The notes beneath the pieces were generated by a model that saw only the letters and a list, made by a program, of their open reading frames with translations, searched no databases and was not told the origin of the DNA. A DNA stretch of 64,000 nucleotides. It comes from CAVSIS01 sp963814875. GTDB taxonomy: Bacteria > Acidobacteriota > Thermoanaerobaculia > Thermoanaerobaculales > Sulfomarinibacteraceae. A program made the position numbers and the translations under genes. Below, in pieces: positions 37,030-44,734 of the stretch. The stretch covers positions 62,001-126,000 of the forward strand of contig CAWFFJ010000023.1 in the NCBI GenBank assembly GCA_963814875.1, given 5' to 3'. Within the stretch, counting starts at the first letter, position 1. Every line of letters starts with the position of its first letter.

Positions 37030-39150
37030 ATGGCCGCAGCTGAGGAGGTCGCCGCGCTGCTGACGGCGGCGCGAGCGGTGCTCGAGAACCGAGCCTTCTC
37101 CGACGCCGCGAGAGCGATCCTCATAGCGTGCAGGACGATCCTCGCAGCCGATGCCGGCCTCGTGGCCGTGAGCGCGGCGGGCGGGAAGGGCTTCGAGGTT
37201 GTGTGCCTCGATCCCGGCAGCCTCGGGTTCGATCCTGCCGGCGGCGTGCCCCCGCTGCTTCGCCGCCTCAGTGCCCGCGTCGCCAAGGCCGGCCGGACCG
37301 TCGTCGCCAACGAGCTGTCGAAGAGCACTGGCAAGGCGCCGCCGTCCGGCCGTCACCCGGTCGCCGAGAGCGCGTTGCTCGCGCCGATCGTCATCGCCGG
37401 CGAGGTCTCCGGGCTGGTCGGCCTGGTCAACAAGCCCGAGGGCTTCTCCGCGGCCGACTCCCGGCTCGCCGAGGTGTTTGCCGAGATGGCCGCGGTGGCG
37501 ATGCTCAAGAGCCGCACCGTCAACGGTTTCGAGAAGAACCGGAACGCTCTCGAACGGGAGGTGCGCGAGGGCGCCACCCAGCTGCGCCGAGCCGAGGAGC
37601 AGTTCAAGACCCTGGTTGAGAACCTGCCCGACATCATCGCTCGCTTCGACTCGGAGCTGCGCCACGTCTATATCAGCCCGGCGGTCGAGCGCGCCACCGG
37701 CCGACCATCCGAGGACTACGTGGGCAAGACGAACCAGGAGCTGGGGATGGCGCCCGCGCTGGTCGAAGCGTGGGACGAAGCTCTGTCGATGGTCTTCGCG
37801 ACCGGGCAGTCGAGCACACTCGAGTTCGAGTTTCCGGCCACGGATCGCACGCGACACTTCGACTGTCGGCTGGTTCCCGAACCCGGGCCGGACGGGGAGA
37901 TCTCAACGGTGCTGACCGTCGCCCGGGACGTGACCGACCGATGGCTCGCGCACGAGGCCGAGCGGCACGCCCGGGCGGTCGCCGACGCACTGCGCGAGGC
38001 GATCATGGTGCTCACCCGCAGCCTCGACCGCGACACCGTTCTGGTCAACCTGCTCGACCACCTCCGCCGGTTGGTCCCCTTCGACCGCGCCCGTGTCATG
38101 CTCCTCGAGGAGGCGTCCAAGATCTCGGTTCGGGCCGTGTTCGACGGCCACCGCGTCCTTCCCGTCCCGGCGGAGGAGCGACCGGTGTTCCGGACGACGG
38201 ACCACCCGGTCGTCCACGACATCCTGGCAACCGGCACCGCGGTCCTGATCTCCGACATCGGTTCCTTTCCCGGGTGGAGCCTGCCGACGGAGGGCCCGGC
38301 CGAGGCGAGCTGGCTGGGCGTCCCGCTGTTCGCGCGCGGCGACGTCGCCGGCCTGTTCTCACTGTCCAAGCGCGAGGCCGGCTACTTCAACGACGAGCAC
38401 GTCAGGCTGGCCGAGGCGATGTCGTCCCAGGCCTCGGTCGCGGTCGAGAACGCGATCCTATTCGAACAGATGCGGGCATCGACAGTGCGGATGAAGTTGC
38501 TCTCTCGTCGCCTCGTCGAGGCTCAGGAGAGCGAACGGCGGAACATCGCCAGGGAGCTTCACGACGAGGCGGGTCAGGCCCTGGCGTCGCTGCGCTTCGG
38601 GTTGCGCCTGTTGGAGAGGGAGGTCGACGAGGGCGGGAGCGTGGGAGGACGGGTCGCGGAGCTCATGGAGAGGACCGATGCCGTCATCGAAGGCCTCCAC
38701 CGCCTGGCCGCGGATCTGCGGCCGGCGAGCCTCGATCACGCGGGCCTCGAGCCGGCGCTGCGCCAGTACGCGCGATCGGCTGCGTCCCAGCTCGGCCTCG
38801 CGATCCGTTTCAAGGCGCGCGGTTTCACCGGCGAGCGCCTCCCATCCACTGTCGAGACGGCACTGTATCGCGTGGTCCAGGAGGCGATCACCAACGTCGC
38901 GCGCCACTCACGTGCGACCCAGGTCGACGTGTTGCTGGAGCGTCGCGACGGCCGGGTCAAGGTGATGGTCGAGGACAACGGCATCGGGTTCGAGCCAGAC
39001 CGGGTCCGGCGTGCGGAGCACTACGGCCTCCTCGGGCTGAGGGAACGAGCCGAAGCTTTGGGTGGGACGATGACGGTCGAAAGCGCGCCCGGGGCAGGCG
39101 CCACCGTCGTGGTGGAGGTGTCGAGTGCCGATCCGGATCTTGATCGCTGA
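37030..39150 (+). CDS. sensor histidine kinase, GAF-PAS-GAF-HisKA_3
   Basis: A 706-residue cytoplasmic sensor kinase with no membrane segment. Domains in order: GAF (about 15-170, ending NKPEGFSAADSRLAEVFAEM), PAS (190-310, with NLPDIIARFDSELRHVYISP), GAF (330-480), HisKA_3 dimerisation helix with the phosphoacceptor His in ESERRNIARELHDEAGQAL near residue 510, and HATPase with EAITNVARHS, EDNGIGFEPD and GLLGLRERAEALGGTMTVES. This is the NarX/DegS/LiaS kinase class, which partners NarL-type regulators. The response-regulator gene overlaps its end by 26 bases. Two GAF domains suggest a diffusible ligand, redox or gas signal; no haem or Cys ligand is obvious by eye. Confidence 0.93.
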   Translation: MAAAEEVAALLTAARAVLENRAFSDAARAILIACRTILAADAGLVAVSAAGGKGFEVVCLDPGSLGFDPAGGVPPLLRRLSARVAKAGRTVVANELSKSTGKAPPSGRHPVAESALLAPIVIAGEVSGLVGLVNKPEGFSAADSRLAEVFAEMAAVAMLKSRTVNGFEKNRNALEREVREGATQLRRAEEQFKTLVENLPDIIARFDSELRHVYISPAVERATGRPSEDYVGKTNQELGMAPALVEAWDEALSMVFATGQSSTLEFEFPATDRTRHFDCRLVPEPGPDGEISTVLTVARDVTDRWLAHEAERHARAVADALREAIMVLTRSLDRDTVLVNLLDHLRRLVPFDRARVMLLEEASKISVRAVFDGHRVLPVPAEERPVFRTTDHPVVHDILATGTAVLISDIGSFPGWSLPTEGPAEASWLGVPLFARGDVAGLFSLSKREAGYFNDEHVRLAEAMSSQASVAVENAILFEQMRASTVRMKLLSRRLVEAQESERRNIARELHDEAGQALASLRFGLRLLEREVDEGGSVGGRVAELMERTDAVIEGLHRLAADLRPASLDHAGLEPALRQYARSAASQLGLAIRFKARGFTGERLPSTVETALYRVVQEAITNVARHSRATQVDVLLERRDGRVKVMVEDNGIGFEPDRVRRAEHYGLLGLRERAEALGGTMTVESAPGAGATVVVEVSSADPDLDR

Positions 39151-39763
39151 CGACCACGCCGTCGTCCGTTCCGGCCTGCGGGCCGTGCTCGGCAGCGACC
39201 CGAATCTCGAGATCGTCGGCGAAGCGGAGGACGGGACCCAGACTCTGGAGATGGTCGAGAGGCTGCACCCAGAAGTGGTCCTGCTCGACATCACCATGCC
39301 CCCCAAAGACGGCATCACGACTGCGAAGCGGCTGAAGGAGGCGCATCCGGAGGTCATCGTGCTGTTCCTCACCATGCACGAGGACGAGAGTCTGCTGCAC
39401 GAGGCGCTTCAGGCGGGCGGCTCCGGCTACGTGATCAAGCGCGCGGCGGAGTCCGAGATCATCGACGCGATCCACGCGGTGCGTCGGGGCGACATCTACG
39501 TGCACCCTTCGATGACCCGCGCGCTGCTTCATCAGCCGGTCACGTCGGTGCACCGCCGGAGCCTGCCGGCGATGGAGCTGACCCGTCGCGAGCTCGACGT
39601 CCTGCGCCTCCTCGCCAAGGGAAACACCAACCGGCAGATCGCCGAGGTGCTCGGCCTGTCGACGCGCACCGTCGAGAATCACCGCGCCAACCTCATGGGC
39701 AAGCTCTGCCTGACCAGCCGGGTCGAGCTGGTGGAGTACGCCGAGGAGCAGGGTCTGATCTAG
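39125..39763 (+). CDS. NarL/FixJ-family response regulator
   Basis: A 212-residue DNA-binding response regulator. Receiver domain MPIRILIADDHAVVRSGLRA with acidic pocket DD at 9-10, the phosphoacceptor Asp in VVLLDITMPPKDG near residue 53, and the Lys in YVIKRAAE near 104. The C-terminal LuxR-type helix-turn-helix is TRRELDVLRLLAKGNTNRQI then AEVLGLSTRTVENHRANLMG, about residues 148-190. The GTG start has GGAGG upstream and overlaps the kinase, so both are made together. It is the only two-component regulator in the window; NarL-type dimers bind short dyads like those of boxes A-F. Its stop shares CTAG with the convergent hydrolase stop. Confidence 0.94.
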   Translation: MPIRILIADDHAVVRSGLRAVLGSDPNLEIVGEAEDGTQTLEMVERLHPEVVLLDITMPPKDGITTAKRLKEAHPEVIVLFLTMHEDESLLHEALQAGGSGYVIKRAAESEIIDAIHAVRRGDIYVHPSMTRALLHQPVTSVHRRSLPAMELTRRELDVLRLLAKGNTNRQIAEVLGLSTRTVENHRANLMGKLCLTSRVELVEYAEEQGLI

Positions 39764-40632
39764 CCAGGTGCGGGGGGTATGTGTGCAGGCGGCCGGTGGG
39801 GGTCGCTGAGGAAGGCCTGGAGATCGCGGGCAAATTCTGACGGCACGTCGAGGTGGGGGAAGTGCCCTGACGAAGGGTAGGTCGTCAGCGTGACGCCGCT
39901 GGAGACCTTCACGGTGTCGCGCCCGTGCCTGAGCGGAATGATCGGATCATCCTCACCCCAGAACAGGGCGATGGGCGGCAGCGATGCGACCTCCTGGACG
40001 CGGTCCCTCATCCAGACGTACTGGCCGGAGAAGTTGATGACGCCCTCAATCGAACGCTGGAACGCGCGGTCGGTGCCGGGGATGCGGTTCGTCTCGGCGG
40101 CGAGCTCAACCTCCTCGGGCTCCGTGTGGCCGAAGGTCGCGGCGGCATGCCGCATCGCGAAGGGCAGGCCGTAGCGGATCACGAACGGCGTGAAGGCGCG
40201 CCCGAGCAGGGGAATCGCCGCGAACCGCAGTCCCATCCCTGCCTCACGTCCGAGCCCCCCCGGTGCGACGAGCGCGAGGCGGTTCACTTTCTCCCGATGT
40301 CCGAGCAGCATCCACTGCGCGATCCCGCCGCCGAACGAATGCCCGCACACGTGGGCGCCGGGAACGCCGATCGAGTCCATCCATGCGGAGATCGTCAGGG
40401 CGTACCAGGTCAGCGTGTACGGCGCATCCGGCCGGCCGGAAAGGCCGTGGCCGGGGAGGTCGGGCATGAGGACGCTGAAGCTCTCAGCGAGCAGCGGGGC
40501 CACCCGGCGCCAGGTGCGGTGCGACTGCTGGAACCCATGGATGAGCACCAGGGGATCGCCTGCACCCATCTGGCCCCAGGCGATCGACGTGCCGTTGGCG
40601 TCAGTGACGTGCGCCTGACCGATCATCGCCAT
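39760..40632 (-). CDS. alpha/beta-fold hydrolase
   Basis: A 290-residue hydrolase of the epoxide-hydrolase/haloperoxidase type. Oxyanion-hole HGFQQSHRTW near residue 32, nucleophile elbow GHSFGGG near 97, catalytic Asp in GEDDPIIP near 228 and His in SSGHFPHLD near 256. The triad is complete, but the substrate is unknown. The ATG at 40632 is chosen for the AGGGG five bases upstream over the GTG at 40638 and the ATG at 40626. It is the last gene of the minus-strand stress group (box F), 30 bases after dodecin. Confidence 0.85.
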   Translation of the reverse strand: MAMIGQAHVTDANGTSIAWGQMGAGDPLVLIHGFQQSHRTWRRVAPLLAESFSVLMPDLPGHGLSGRPDAPYTLTWYALTISAWMDSIGVPGAHVCGHSFGGGIAQWMLLGHREKVNRLALVAPGGLGREAGMGLRFAAIPLLGRAFTPFVIRYGLPFAMRHAAATFGHTEPEEVELAAETNRIPGTDRAFQRSIEGVINFSGQYVWMRDRVQEVASLPPIALFWGEDDPIIPLRHGRDTVKVSSGVTLTTYPSSGHFPHLDVPSEFARDLQAFLSDPHRPPAHIPPAPG

Positions 40633-40662
40633 GCGCACCCCTGCCCGTCGAAGAAGACACTC

Positions 40663-40866
40663 CTAGTCGTCGATGACGAAGGTGACCATCATGTTGACCT
40701 GGAACTCCGTGATGGTGCCGTCTTTGACCCGAATCTGTTGCTCCTTGATCCAGGCGCTCTTGACGTTGCGAAGCGTCTTGTTGGCCCTGGAGATGCCGTG
40801 TTGGACGGCATCCTCGAAGCTCTTGGTCGAGGTCGCGCTGATCTCGGAAACTTTCGCAATCGACAT
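40663..40866 (-). CDS. dodecin
   Basis: A 67-residue flavin-binding protein that assembles into hollow dodecamers and stores or buffers flavin. The sequence is typical: MSIAKVSEISATSTKSFEDA, then WIKEQQIRVKDGTITEFQVN and MMVTFVID at the C-terminus. The conserved Trp that stacks on flavin is in SAWIKEQ near residue 38. GGAGGATC gives a strong ribosome site. It sits with CsbD and GlsB-like stress proteins. Confidence 0.93.
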   Translation of the reverse strand: MSIAKVSEISATSTKSFEDAVQHGISRANKTLRNVKSAWIKEQQIRVKDGTITEFQVNMMVTFVIDD

Positions 40867-40911
40867 CTGATCCTCCTTCGTTGCTCACAGTGAGAAAACC
40901 TTCAGGCAACT

Positions 40912-40928
40912 CCCCGAGAAGCTCGGGG
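40912..40928. other. short perfect hairpin in the dodecin leader
   Basis: CCCCGAG (40912-40918), loop AAG, CTCGGGG (40922-40928). It lies 46 bases upstream of the dodecin start and about 90 bases downstream of the GlsB-like stop on the minus strand. There is no T run, so it could be an attenuating or transcript-stabilising stem between the two genes rather than a terminator. The rest of 40867-41015 holds nothing I can identify. Confidence 0.4.
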
Positions 40929-41015
40929 CCTCGCTGCCCACAACACACACACCACCGACCTCCGCGGGGCGGCAGCCGTCGGCGAGGCAGAAAGAGCTGC
41001 CTCACCGCACGTTCG

Positions 41016-41294
41016 TTATCGCCGCCAGGAGACCAGGTGAACGATCGCCACGAAGATCGCGGCGCCGATGATCGACCACAGGACCGGGAACGGATGCCCC
41101 CCGATGGTGACCATGAAGGGCTCCGAAAGACTGAGCTTCCCGGCCACCCAGGGCCCGAGAAGGGCGCCGATGAAGCCGAGCACGATCGAGACGATGAGCC
41201 CGCCGCGGACGTCTCCCGCGATGGCCTTCCCGATGGCGCCGCAGACCGCGGCGATCACGATGAGAATCAGGAGTGCCGGGAGTGAGATCGACAT
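41016..41294 (-). CDS. GlsB/YeaQ/YmgE family stress membrane protein
   Basis: A 92-residue inner-membrane protein with three hydrophobic helices. It matches the transglycosylase-associated family through LPALLILIVIAAVCGAIGKA, GLIVSIVLGFIGALLGPW and a C-terminal IIGAAIFVAIVHLV. Family members are induced by acid, osmotic or general stress and some associate with Asp23-type proteins; function is not settled. The ATG at 41294 has AAAGGAA upstream. It lies between CsbD and dodecin genes on the same strand. Confidence 0.88.
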   Translation of the reverse strand: MSISLPALLILIVIAAVCGAIGKAIAGDVRGGLIVSIVLGFIGALLGPWVAGKLSLSEPFMVTIGGHPFPVLWSIIGAAIFVAIVHLVSWRR

Positions 41295-41373
41295 GTCGCG
41301 TTCCTTTCTGCCGCCCTCGAGAACCCTCCCCGCGCACAGCCTCGGAAGGCTGCCGGAGGAGGGTCGGTTCGGC

Positions 41374-41574
41374 CTACTTCTTGATGGCCTTGGCAGCCGT
41401 GTCCAGGAGATCTCCGACCTTGCGACGCGCCTTGCCAAGGCTCTCCTGGACATCGCCTTCGACCTGCTGGCGATCGCCCTCCAGCTCCAGCTCGCTGTCA
41501 CCCGTGACGATGCCGACGATCTCTTTACCCTGTCCCTGGAGCTTCTTCAGCTTGCCGCGTGCTTCTTGTCCCAT
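41374..41574 (-). CDS. CsbD-family stress protein
   Basis: A 66-residue highly charged, helical protein of the CsbD family, marked by ARGKLKKLQGQGKEIVGIVT and the repeat LEGDRQQVEGDVQESLGKAR. Usual members are strongly induced in stationary phase and general stress; biochemical role unknown. A GGGAGA ribosome site precedes the ATG. It is the second gene after box F, 75 bases from the exported protein. Confidence 0.92.
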   Translation of the reverse strand: MGQEARGKLKKLQGQGKEIVGIVTGDSELELEGDRQQVEGDVQESLGKARRKVGDLLDTAAKAIKK

Positions 41575-41649
41575 GGTGTCTCCCTTGTGGTTCCCGCAGG
41601 TCCCTCGTCCACGCCGTCTGCTTCGCGCACGGGGCCCCGCTCGAGCAGG

Positions 41650-42498
41650 TCAGCCGTCGACGTTCGGCGTTGCGAAGTTGAGCCGTGGGAAGTACCGGCG
41701 CAGCGCCTCCATGACCTTGACGACGGCGGCGTTGGATCCCGAGTCGCGGTTGCCGTCTTGGAACCGGTAGCGGTCACCCCTCACGATCTGGAAGTTGATC
41801 TGGTAACAGAAGTTCCCGGTGGATGCTGCATCGCACGTGTACCACACCTTCTCGAGGCCCGTGGTCTGGAACGTGAAGTTCTCTTCCGGATTGCGGTCAC
41901 CGTCCCACGTCAGGGTCTCGCCGTTCAGGATCAGGCGACCGGTGCGGTTCTTCTTCCAGAACCCTGGTCGTATCAGCACCAGGTTGTCGAAGACCAGCTC
42001 GGCCGGAGCGACGCCCTCGGTCGGCGGAGCCCCGTTGCTGGTCGCCATCAGGGCCATGATCAGCGATTCCTGGGCGCCGTTCTGCTTGAGATAGAGGAGG
42101 TCATTGACCGAGAGGTTGAAGGCCTGCTCTGACTGTCTCACCTGCTCCGCGATGATGGGCTCCGACGTCCCGGACCTGATCAGGCGCACGAAATCGACCA
42201 GGCGGGCATCGTCGGGCTGGAGTGGCACGGGCGCCGGCGTAGGCGCCGGGATCCGGGCCCAGATTGCGGAGATGACGTCCTCCGGCACGCCCGCTTGACG
42301 CAGCGTGACGAGGTCCCCTGTCGTCAACGCGATCGTGTTGGCAGGGTTGTTGACCATGGCGATGATGCCGTCGGCCGGGGCGCCGGACTGTTGGGCCACC
42401 AAGATGGAGTTGACCGTGAGCTCGTCCGCGCTTGCCGCCACTGCGACGAGCATCAGCAGAGCCACAGCGATGAGAGCACTGACGAGGATTCGTTTCAT
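41650..42498 (-). CDS. exported protein with C-terminal PH-like region
   Basis: A 282-residue protein with a clear signal peptide (MKRILVSALIAVALLMLVAV, cleavage near ASA-DE). The middle has two similar helical segments, TTGDLVTLRQAGVPEDVISA and SVNDLLYLKQNGAQESLIMA, an internal duplication of about 80 residues separated by a Pro-rich linker. The C-terminal 110 residues (from ELVFDNLVLIRPGFWKKNRT) look like a GRAM/PH-type beta domain, by pattern only. The start has GGGGCAGG upstream. The box-F promoter would give it a leader of about 130 bases. It heads the CsbD-GlsB-dodecin group. Confidence 0.75.
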   Translation of the reverse strand: MKRILVSALIAVALLMLVAVAASADELTVNSILVAQQSGAPADGIIAMVNNPANTIALTTGDLVTLRQAGVPEDVISAIWARIPAPTPAPVPLQPDDARLVDFVRLIRSGTSEPIIAEQVRQSEQAFNLSVNDLLYLKQNGAQESLIMALMATSNGAPPTEGVAPAELVFDNLVLIRPGFWKKNRTGRLILNGETLTWDGDRNPEENFTFQTTGLEKVWYTCDAASTGNFCYQINFQIVRGDRYRFQDGNRDSGSNAAVVKVMEALRRYFPRLNFATPNVDG

Positions 42499-42634
42499 CG
42501 GACACCTGCCCCTTTCTCGGACCCTCTCGAATCGAGCGTCCTGGCGGGAGAATCCCGGTCCACTCTCCGCGGGCCATCGCGGCACCTGGCTGCGTTGCGT
42601 CTCCGCAAGGAGGACACCGATCTCCCCACAGAAG

Positions 42635-42711
42635 ACACTAGTGCCCGGGCCCACCGCCGTGAAGCGCACTTTCTACCTGAAAGCGGCGCCGCGACACAGG
42701 TAGAAAGTACG
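42635..42711 (-). promoter_or_regulatory. two-dyad box F and -10 element of the CsbD/GlsB/dodecin operon
   Basis: Left half GAAGCGCACTTTCTACCT at 42661-42678, 19-base spacer, right half AGGTAGAAAGTAC at 42698-42710. TAGTGT on the minus strand (42640-42635) is 31 bases from the proximal dyad centre. The predicted start near 42628 leaves a leader of about 130 bases to the first gene, longer than at boxes B, C and D. Confidence 0.7.
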
Positions 42712-42798
42712 CTGGCGGCGTCCACGCCAGCTCGGGCCGAACGCGCGACGCCGCGATGCGATCGCGGCCACGGCATGACTGGTGCGCAGCGCGATAAC

Positions 42799-42954
42799 GG
42801 GCGGAGACAAGCTCCGCCCCTTCGAGGGCATGGCACCATCGACGCTCATGGAGTCGTAGGGGAGCAGCTTGTCTGCTCCCGTGGTGACCCCGCCCCCGCA
42901 CAATTCAGGTCACGAGACGATCGTTCGAACACCGGGCAGAGACGAGCTCCGCCC
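42799..42954. repeat. cluster of three GGGCGGAG-type hairpins
   Basis: Three short stems with a five-base loop lie in 156 bases: GGGCGGAG-ACAAG-CTCCGCCC at 42799-42819, GGGAGCAG-CTTGT-CTGCTCCC at 42860-42880 (inverted sense of the loop) and GGGCAGAG-ACGAG-CTCCGCCC at 42934-42954. Two are followed by the same CCTT/CCTA-CGAGG flank. A fourth copy is at 54576-54598. They behave like a dispersed REP-type palindrome. The surrounding 42712-43180 holds no gene. Confidence 0.65.
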
Positions 42955-43016
42955 CTACGAGGACACGCCGCCAACCTGCCGTGACGATCCGGGTCCTGCA
43001 GTCCTGCTCTCTTGAC

Positions 43017-43147
43017 TCTTCACTCTTCACGCTTTACGGGCGGCGAAGCCGCCTGTGCTCCGCCTCCACGGCCGTCCCCGGACCTCCTCACCGCTCACCT
43101 TCGACCTCCTCACCTCCGGACGTCTCGCGTCTCGCGTCTCACCTCTC
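43017..43147 (+). repeat. C/T-rich intergenic tract upstream of the DHS-like gene
   Basis: Plus strand is dominated by C and T with recurring TCTTGACTCTTCACTCTTCA, CCTCACCGCTCACC and CGTCTCGCGTCTCGCGTCTC units. Similar tracts with the CTTCTCACCTTCTTC or CACCTTCTTGTCCTCTTACC pattern occur at 54617-54655 and 63418-63468, each in a long intergenic region. No gene or clear promoter is seen in it. Confidence 0.5.
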
Positions 43148-43180
43148 GCGTTCTATGATGTCCCCACTGGAGGTTCCCGC

Positions 43181-44254
43181 ATGACCCAGCACAAGGGCTT
43201 CCGCGACGAGGAGCGGCTCCGCGACGGGGTCTCGGACGGGCTCGAGCCGGTCACGCCGGTCGACCTCTCCCGGGTGCACTCGTTCAGCGACCTGCTCGAG
43301 CAGTACAAGCACGCCGCCTTCGGCGCGCGCCAGCTCGGCGAGGCCGCCGACGTCCTCCACGCGATGGTCGCCGACCCCGGCTGCCACGTGGTGATGACGC
43401 TCTCGGGCGCGATGACGGTCGCCAAGATGGGGCTCGTGATCTGCGACATGATCGAGCACGGCTTCGTCAACGCGATCGTCTCCACCGGCGCCCTGATGTG
43501 CCACGGCCTGGTCGAGGCGTCGGGCCTCGCCCACTTCAAGTACCGCGAGGGCATGGACGACCGCGAGCTCTACGACCGCGGCTACGACCGCGTCTACGAC
43601 ACCCTCGAGCTGGAGCGCAACCTCGACCACGTCGCGCGCCTGCTGGGCGAGATCCTCGAGCACTGGCCCGAGACCGAGACCCTGGCCTCGCACAGGATCT
43701 GCACCGCGATCGGCCGTCACCTCGCCGAGCACTCGTCGCCCGACCAGCGCGGCGTGCTCAAGTCGGCCTTCGAGCACGGCGTGCCGGTCTACATCCCGGC
43801 CTGGACCGACTCCGAGATGGGCCTCGACCTCGGGATCTTCAACCGCCTGCGCACGCTCGGCGGACAGGCTGCGATTCCCTACGACCCCTACCTCGACCTC
43901 GAGCACTTCACCGACACCCTGATGACCAAGGAGCGGCTCGGCATCTTCACCATCGGCGGCGGCGTGCCCCGCAACTGGGCGCAGCAGGTCGGGCCCTACG
44001 TCGAGGAGATCGCCAAGCACGTCGGCCGCGAGCGCGAGGAGCAGCTGCGCTACCGCTACGGGATCCGGATCTGCCCCGAGCCGGTGCACTGGGGCGGCCT
44101 TTCCGGCGCGACCTACTCCGAGGGCGTGTCGTGGGGCAAGTTCGTGCCCCGCGAGGAGGGCGGCATGTGGGCCGAGGTCCCCGCCGACGCGACCATTGCC
44201 TGGCCTCTGCTGGTCAAGGCGGTGCTCGAGCGGCTGGGAGGGTGTGGGGCATAG
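43181..44254 (+). CDS. deoxyhypusine-synthase family protein
   Basis: A 357-residue NAD-dependent aminobutyl-transferase-like protein. Bacteria lack the eIF5A substrate, and relatives have been linked to polyamine (homospermidine) formation. Family marks: VVMTLSGAMTVAKMGLVICD near residue 75, FVNAIVSTGALMCHGLVEA near 95, IFTIGGGVPRNWAQQVGPY near 255 and YSEGVSWGKF near 315, which contains the Lys that forms the enzyme-substrate imine. The ATG at 43181 follows CTGGAGG. Length matches. No partner gene of polyamine synthesis is adjacent, though ornithine aminotransferase lies 4 kb downstream. Its stop codon lies inside the left arm of a palindromic repeat. Confidence 0.9.
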   Translation: MTQHKGFRDEERLRDGVSDGLEPVTPVDLSRVHSFSDLLEQYKHAAFGARQLGEAADVLHAMVADPGCHVVMTLSGAMTVAKMGLVICDMIEHGFVNAIVSTGALMCHGLVEASGLAHFKYREGMDDRELYDRGYDRVYDTLELERNLDHVARLLGEILEHWPETETLASHRICTAIGRHLAEHSSPDQRGVLKSAFEHGVPVYIPAWTDSEMGLDLGIFNRLRTLGGQAAIPYDPYLDLEHFTDTLMTKERLGIFTIGGGVPRNWAQQVGPYVEEIAKHVGREREEQLRYRYGIRICPEPVHWGGLSGATYSEGVSWGKFVPREEGGMWAEVPADATIAWPLLVKAVLERLGGCGA

Positions 44255-44402
44255 ATGGTGGATGGATTTCGGAGCGCCGTGAGATGGCTGCTGTCGGCGG
44301 ATTCGAGGAGCAGTACTCCGAGTACGGGCCGAGGATTCGCCGAAAACGGGCGCTCACGGCGCCCGAAAGGCGCCGCCAATCTATGCCCTACACCCTCCTA
44401 GA
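44235..44402. repeat. 168-bp palindromic element overlapping the end of the DHS-like gene
   Basis: The arm GGGAGGGTGTGGGGCATAGA (from 44237) returns inverted as TCTATGCCCTACACCCTCC (44381-44399). Inside it a second pair, TTTCGGAGCGCCGTGAG (44267-44283) and CTCACGGCGCCCGAAA, continues the symmetry, so nearly the whole 44235-44402 stretch can fold into one long stem. A related half arm (GGAGTGTGTAGCTCATCGAT) is found at 62943. It fills the gap between the DHS-like gene and the small membrane protein and could act as a bidirectional terminator or be a REP/MITE-like unit. Confidence 0.7.
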
Positions 44403-44437
44403 TCGCCCGTGACCGACCGGGCGGGTATACTCCGGCC

Positions 44438-44734
44438 ATGCGAAACGCCATCATTCTTCTGCTGATTCTTGTCGTGGCGGCGCTCGCACTGGCGTCGTCG
44501 AAGCCGGACGAGGCGAGCTTCAAGCGCTACATCGCGGAGCTCGAGCACCCGGACACCGCCGGTCTGCTCGAGGAGGGGAAGGACGCCATCCTCAACGCCC
44601 AGGAGAAGCTGACGGTCAAGGTCCAGGACCACGTGCTCTGGGTGACGGCGGAGACGACTCGCGGGACCACCCACAAGCGCTACGTCGGCATCCTCGGCAT
44701 GTGGCTGGGCCTCGGCAGCGGCCCCGACCGGTAG
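44438..44734 (+). CDS. small membrane-anchored protein of unknown function
   Basis: A 98-residue protein with an N-terminal hydrophobic segment (MRNAIILLLILVVAALALAS) that may be a signal anchor, then a charged region (PDEASFKRYIAELEHPDTAG) and a C-terminal strand segment (TTHKRYVGILGMWLGLGSG). The pattern is reminiscent of DUF4359-like proteins, which is not certain. The start follows the palindromic repeat by 36 bases; a TATACT at 44426-44431 lies very close to the ATG. Its TAG stop overlaps the GTG start of lnt (TAGTG), so the two are co-translated. Confidence 0.65.
   Translation: MRNAIILLLILVVAALALASSKPDEASFKRYIAELEHPDTAGLLEEGKDAILNAQEKLTVKVQDHVLWVTAETTRGTTHKRYVGILGMWLGLGSGPDR

Noticed and set aside
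36646..37857. 403-codon minus-strand frame across the histidine kinase start
   Set aside because: Overlaps the GAF domain coding region of the kinase and the terminator; no recognisable protein.
31819..42711. Interpreting the six boxes as a CRISPR-like or simple dispersed repeat
   Set aside because: Irregular kilobase spacing, unrelated spacers, both orientations, and constant distance to a -10 box and gene start argue for operators.
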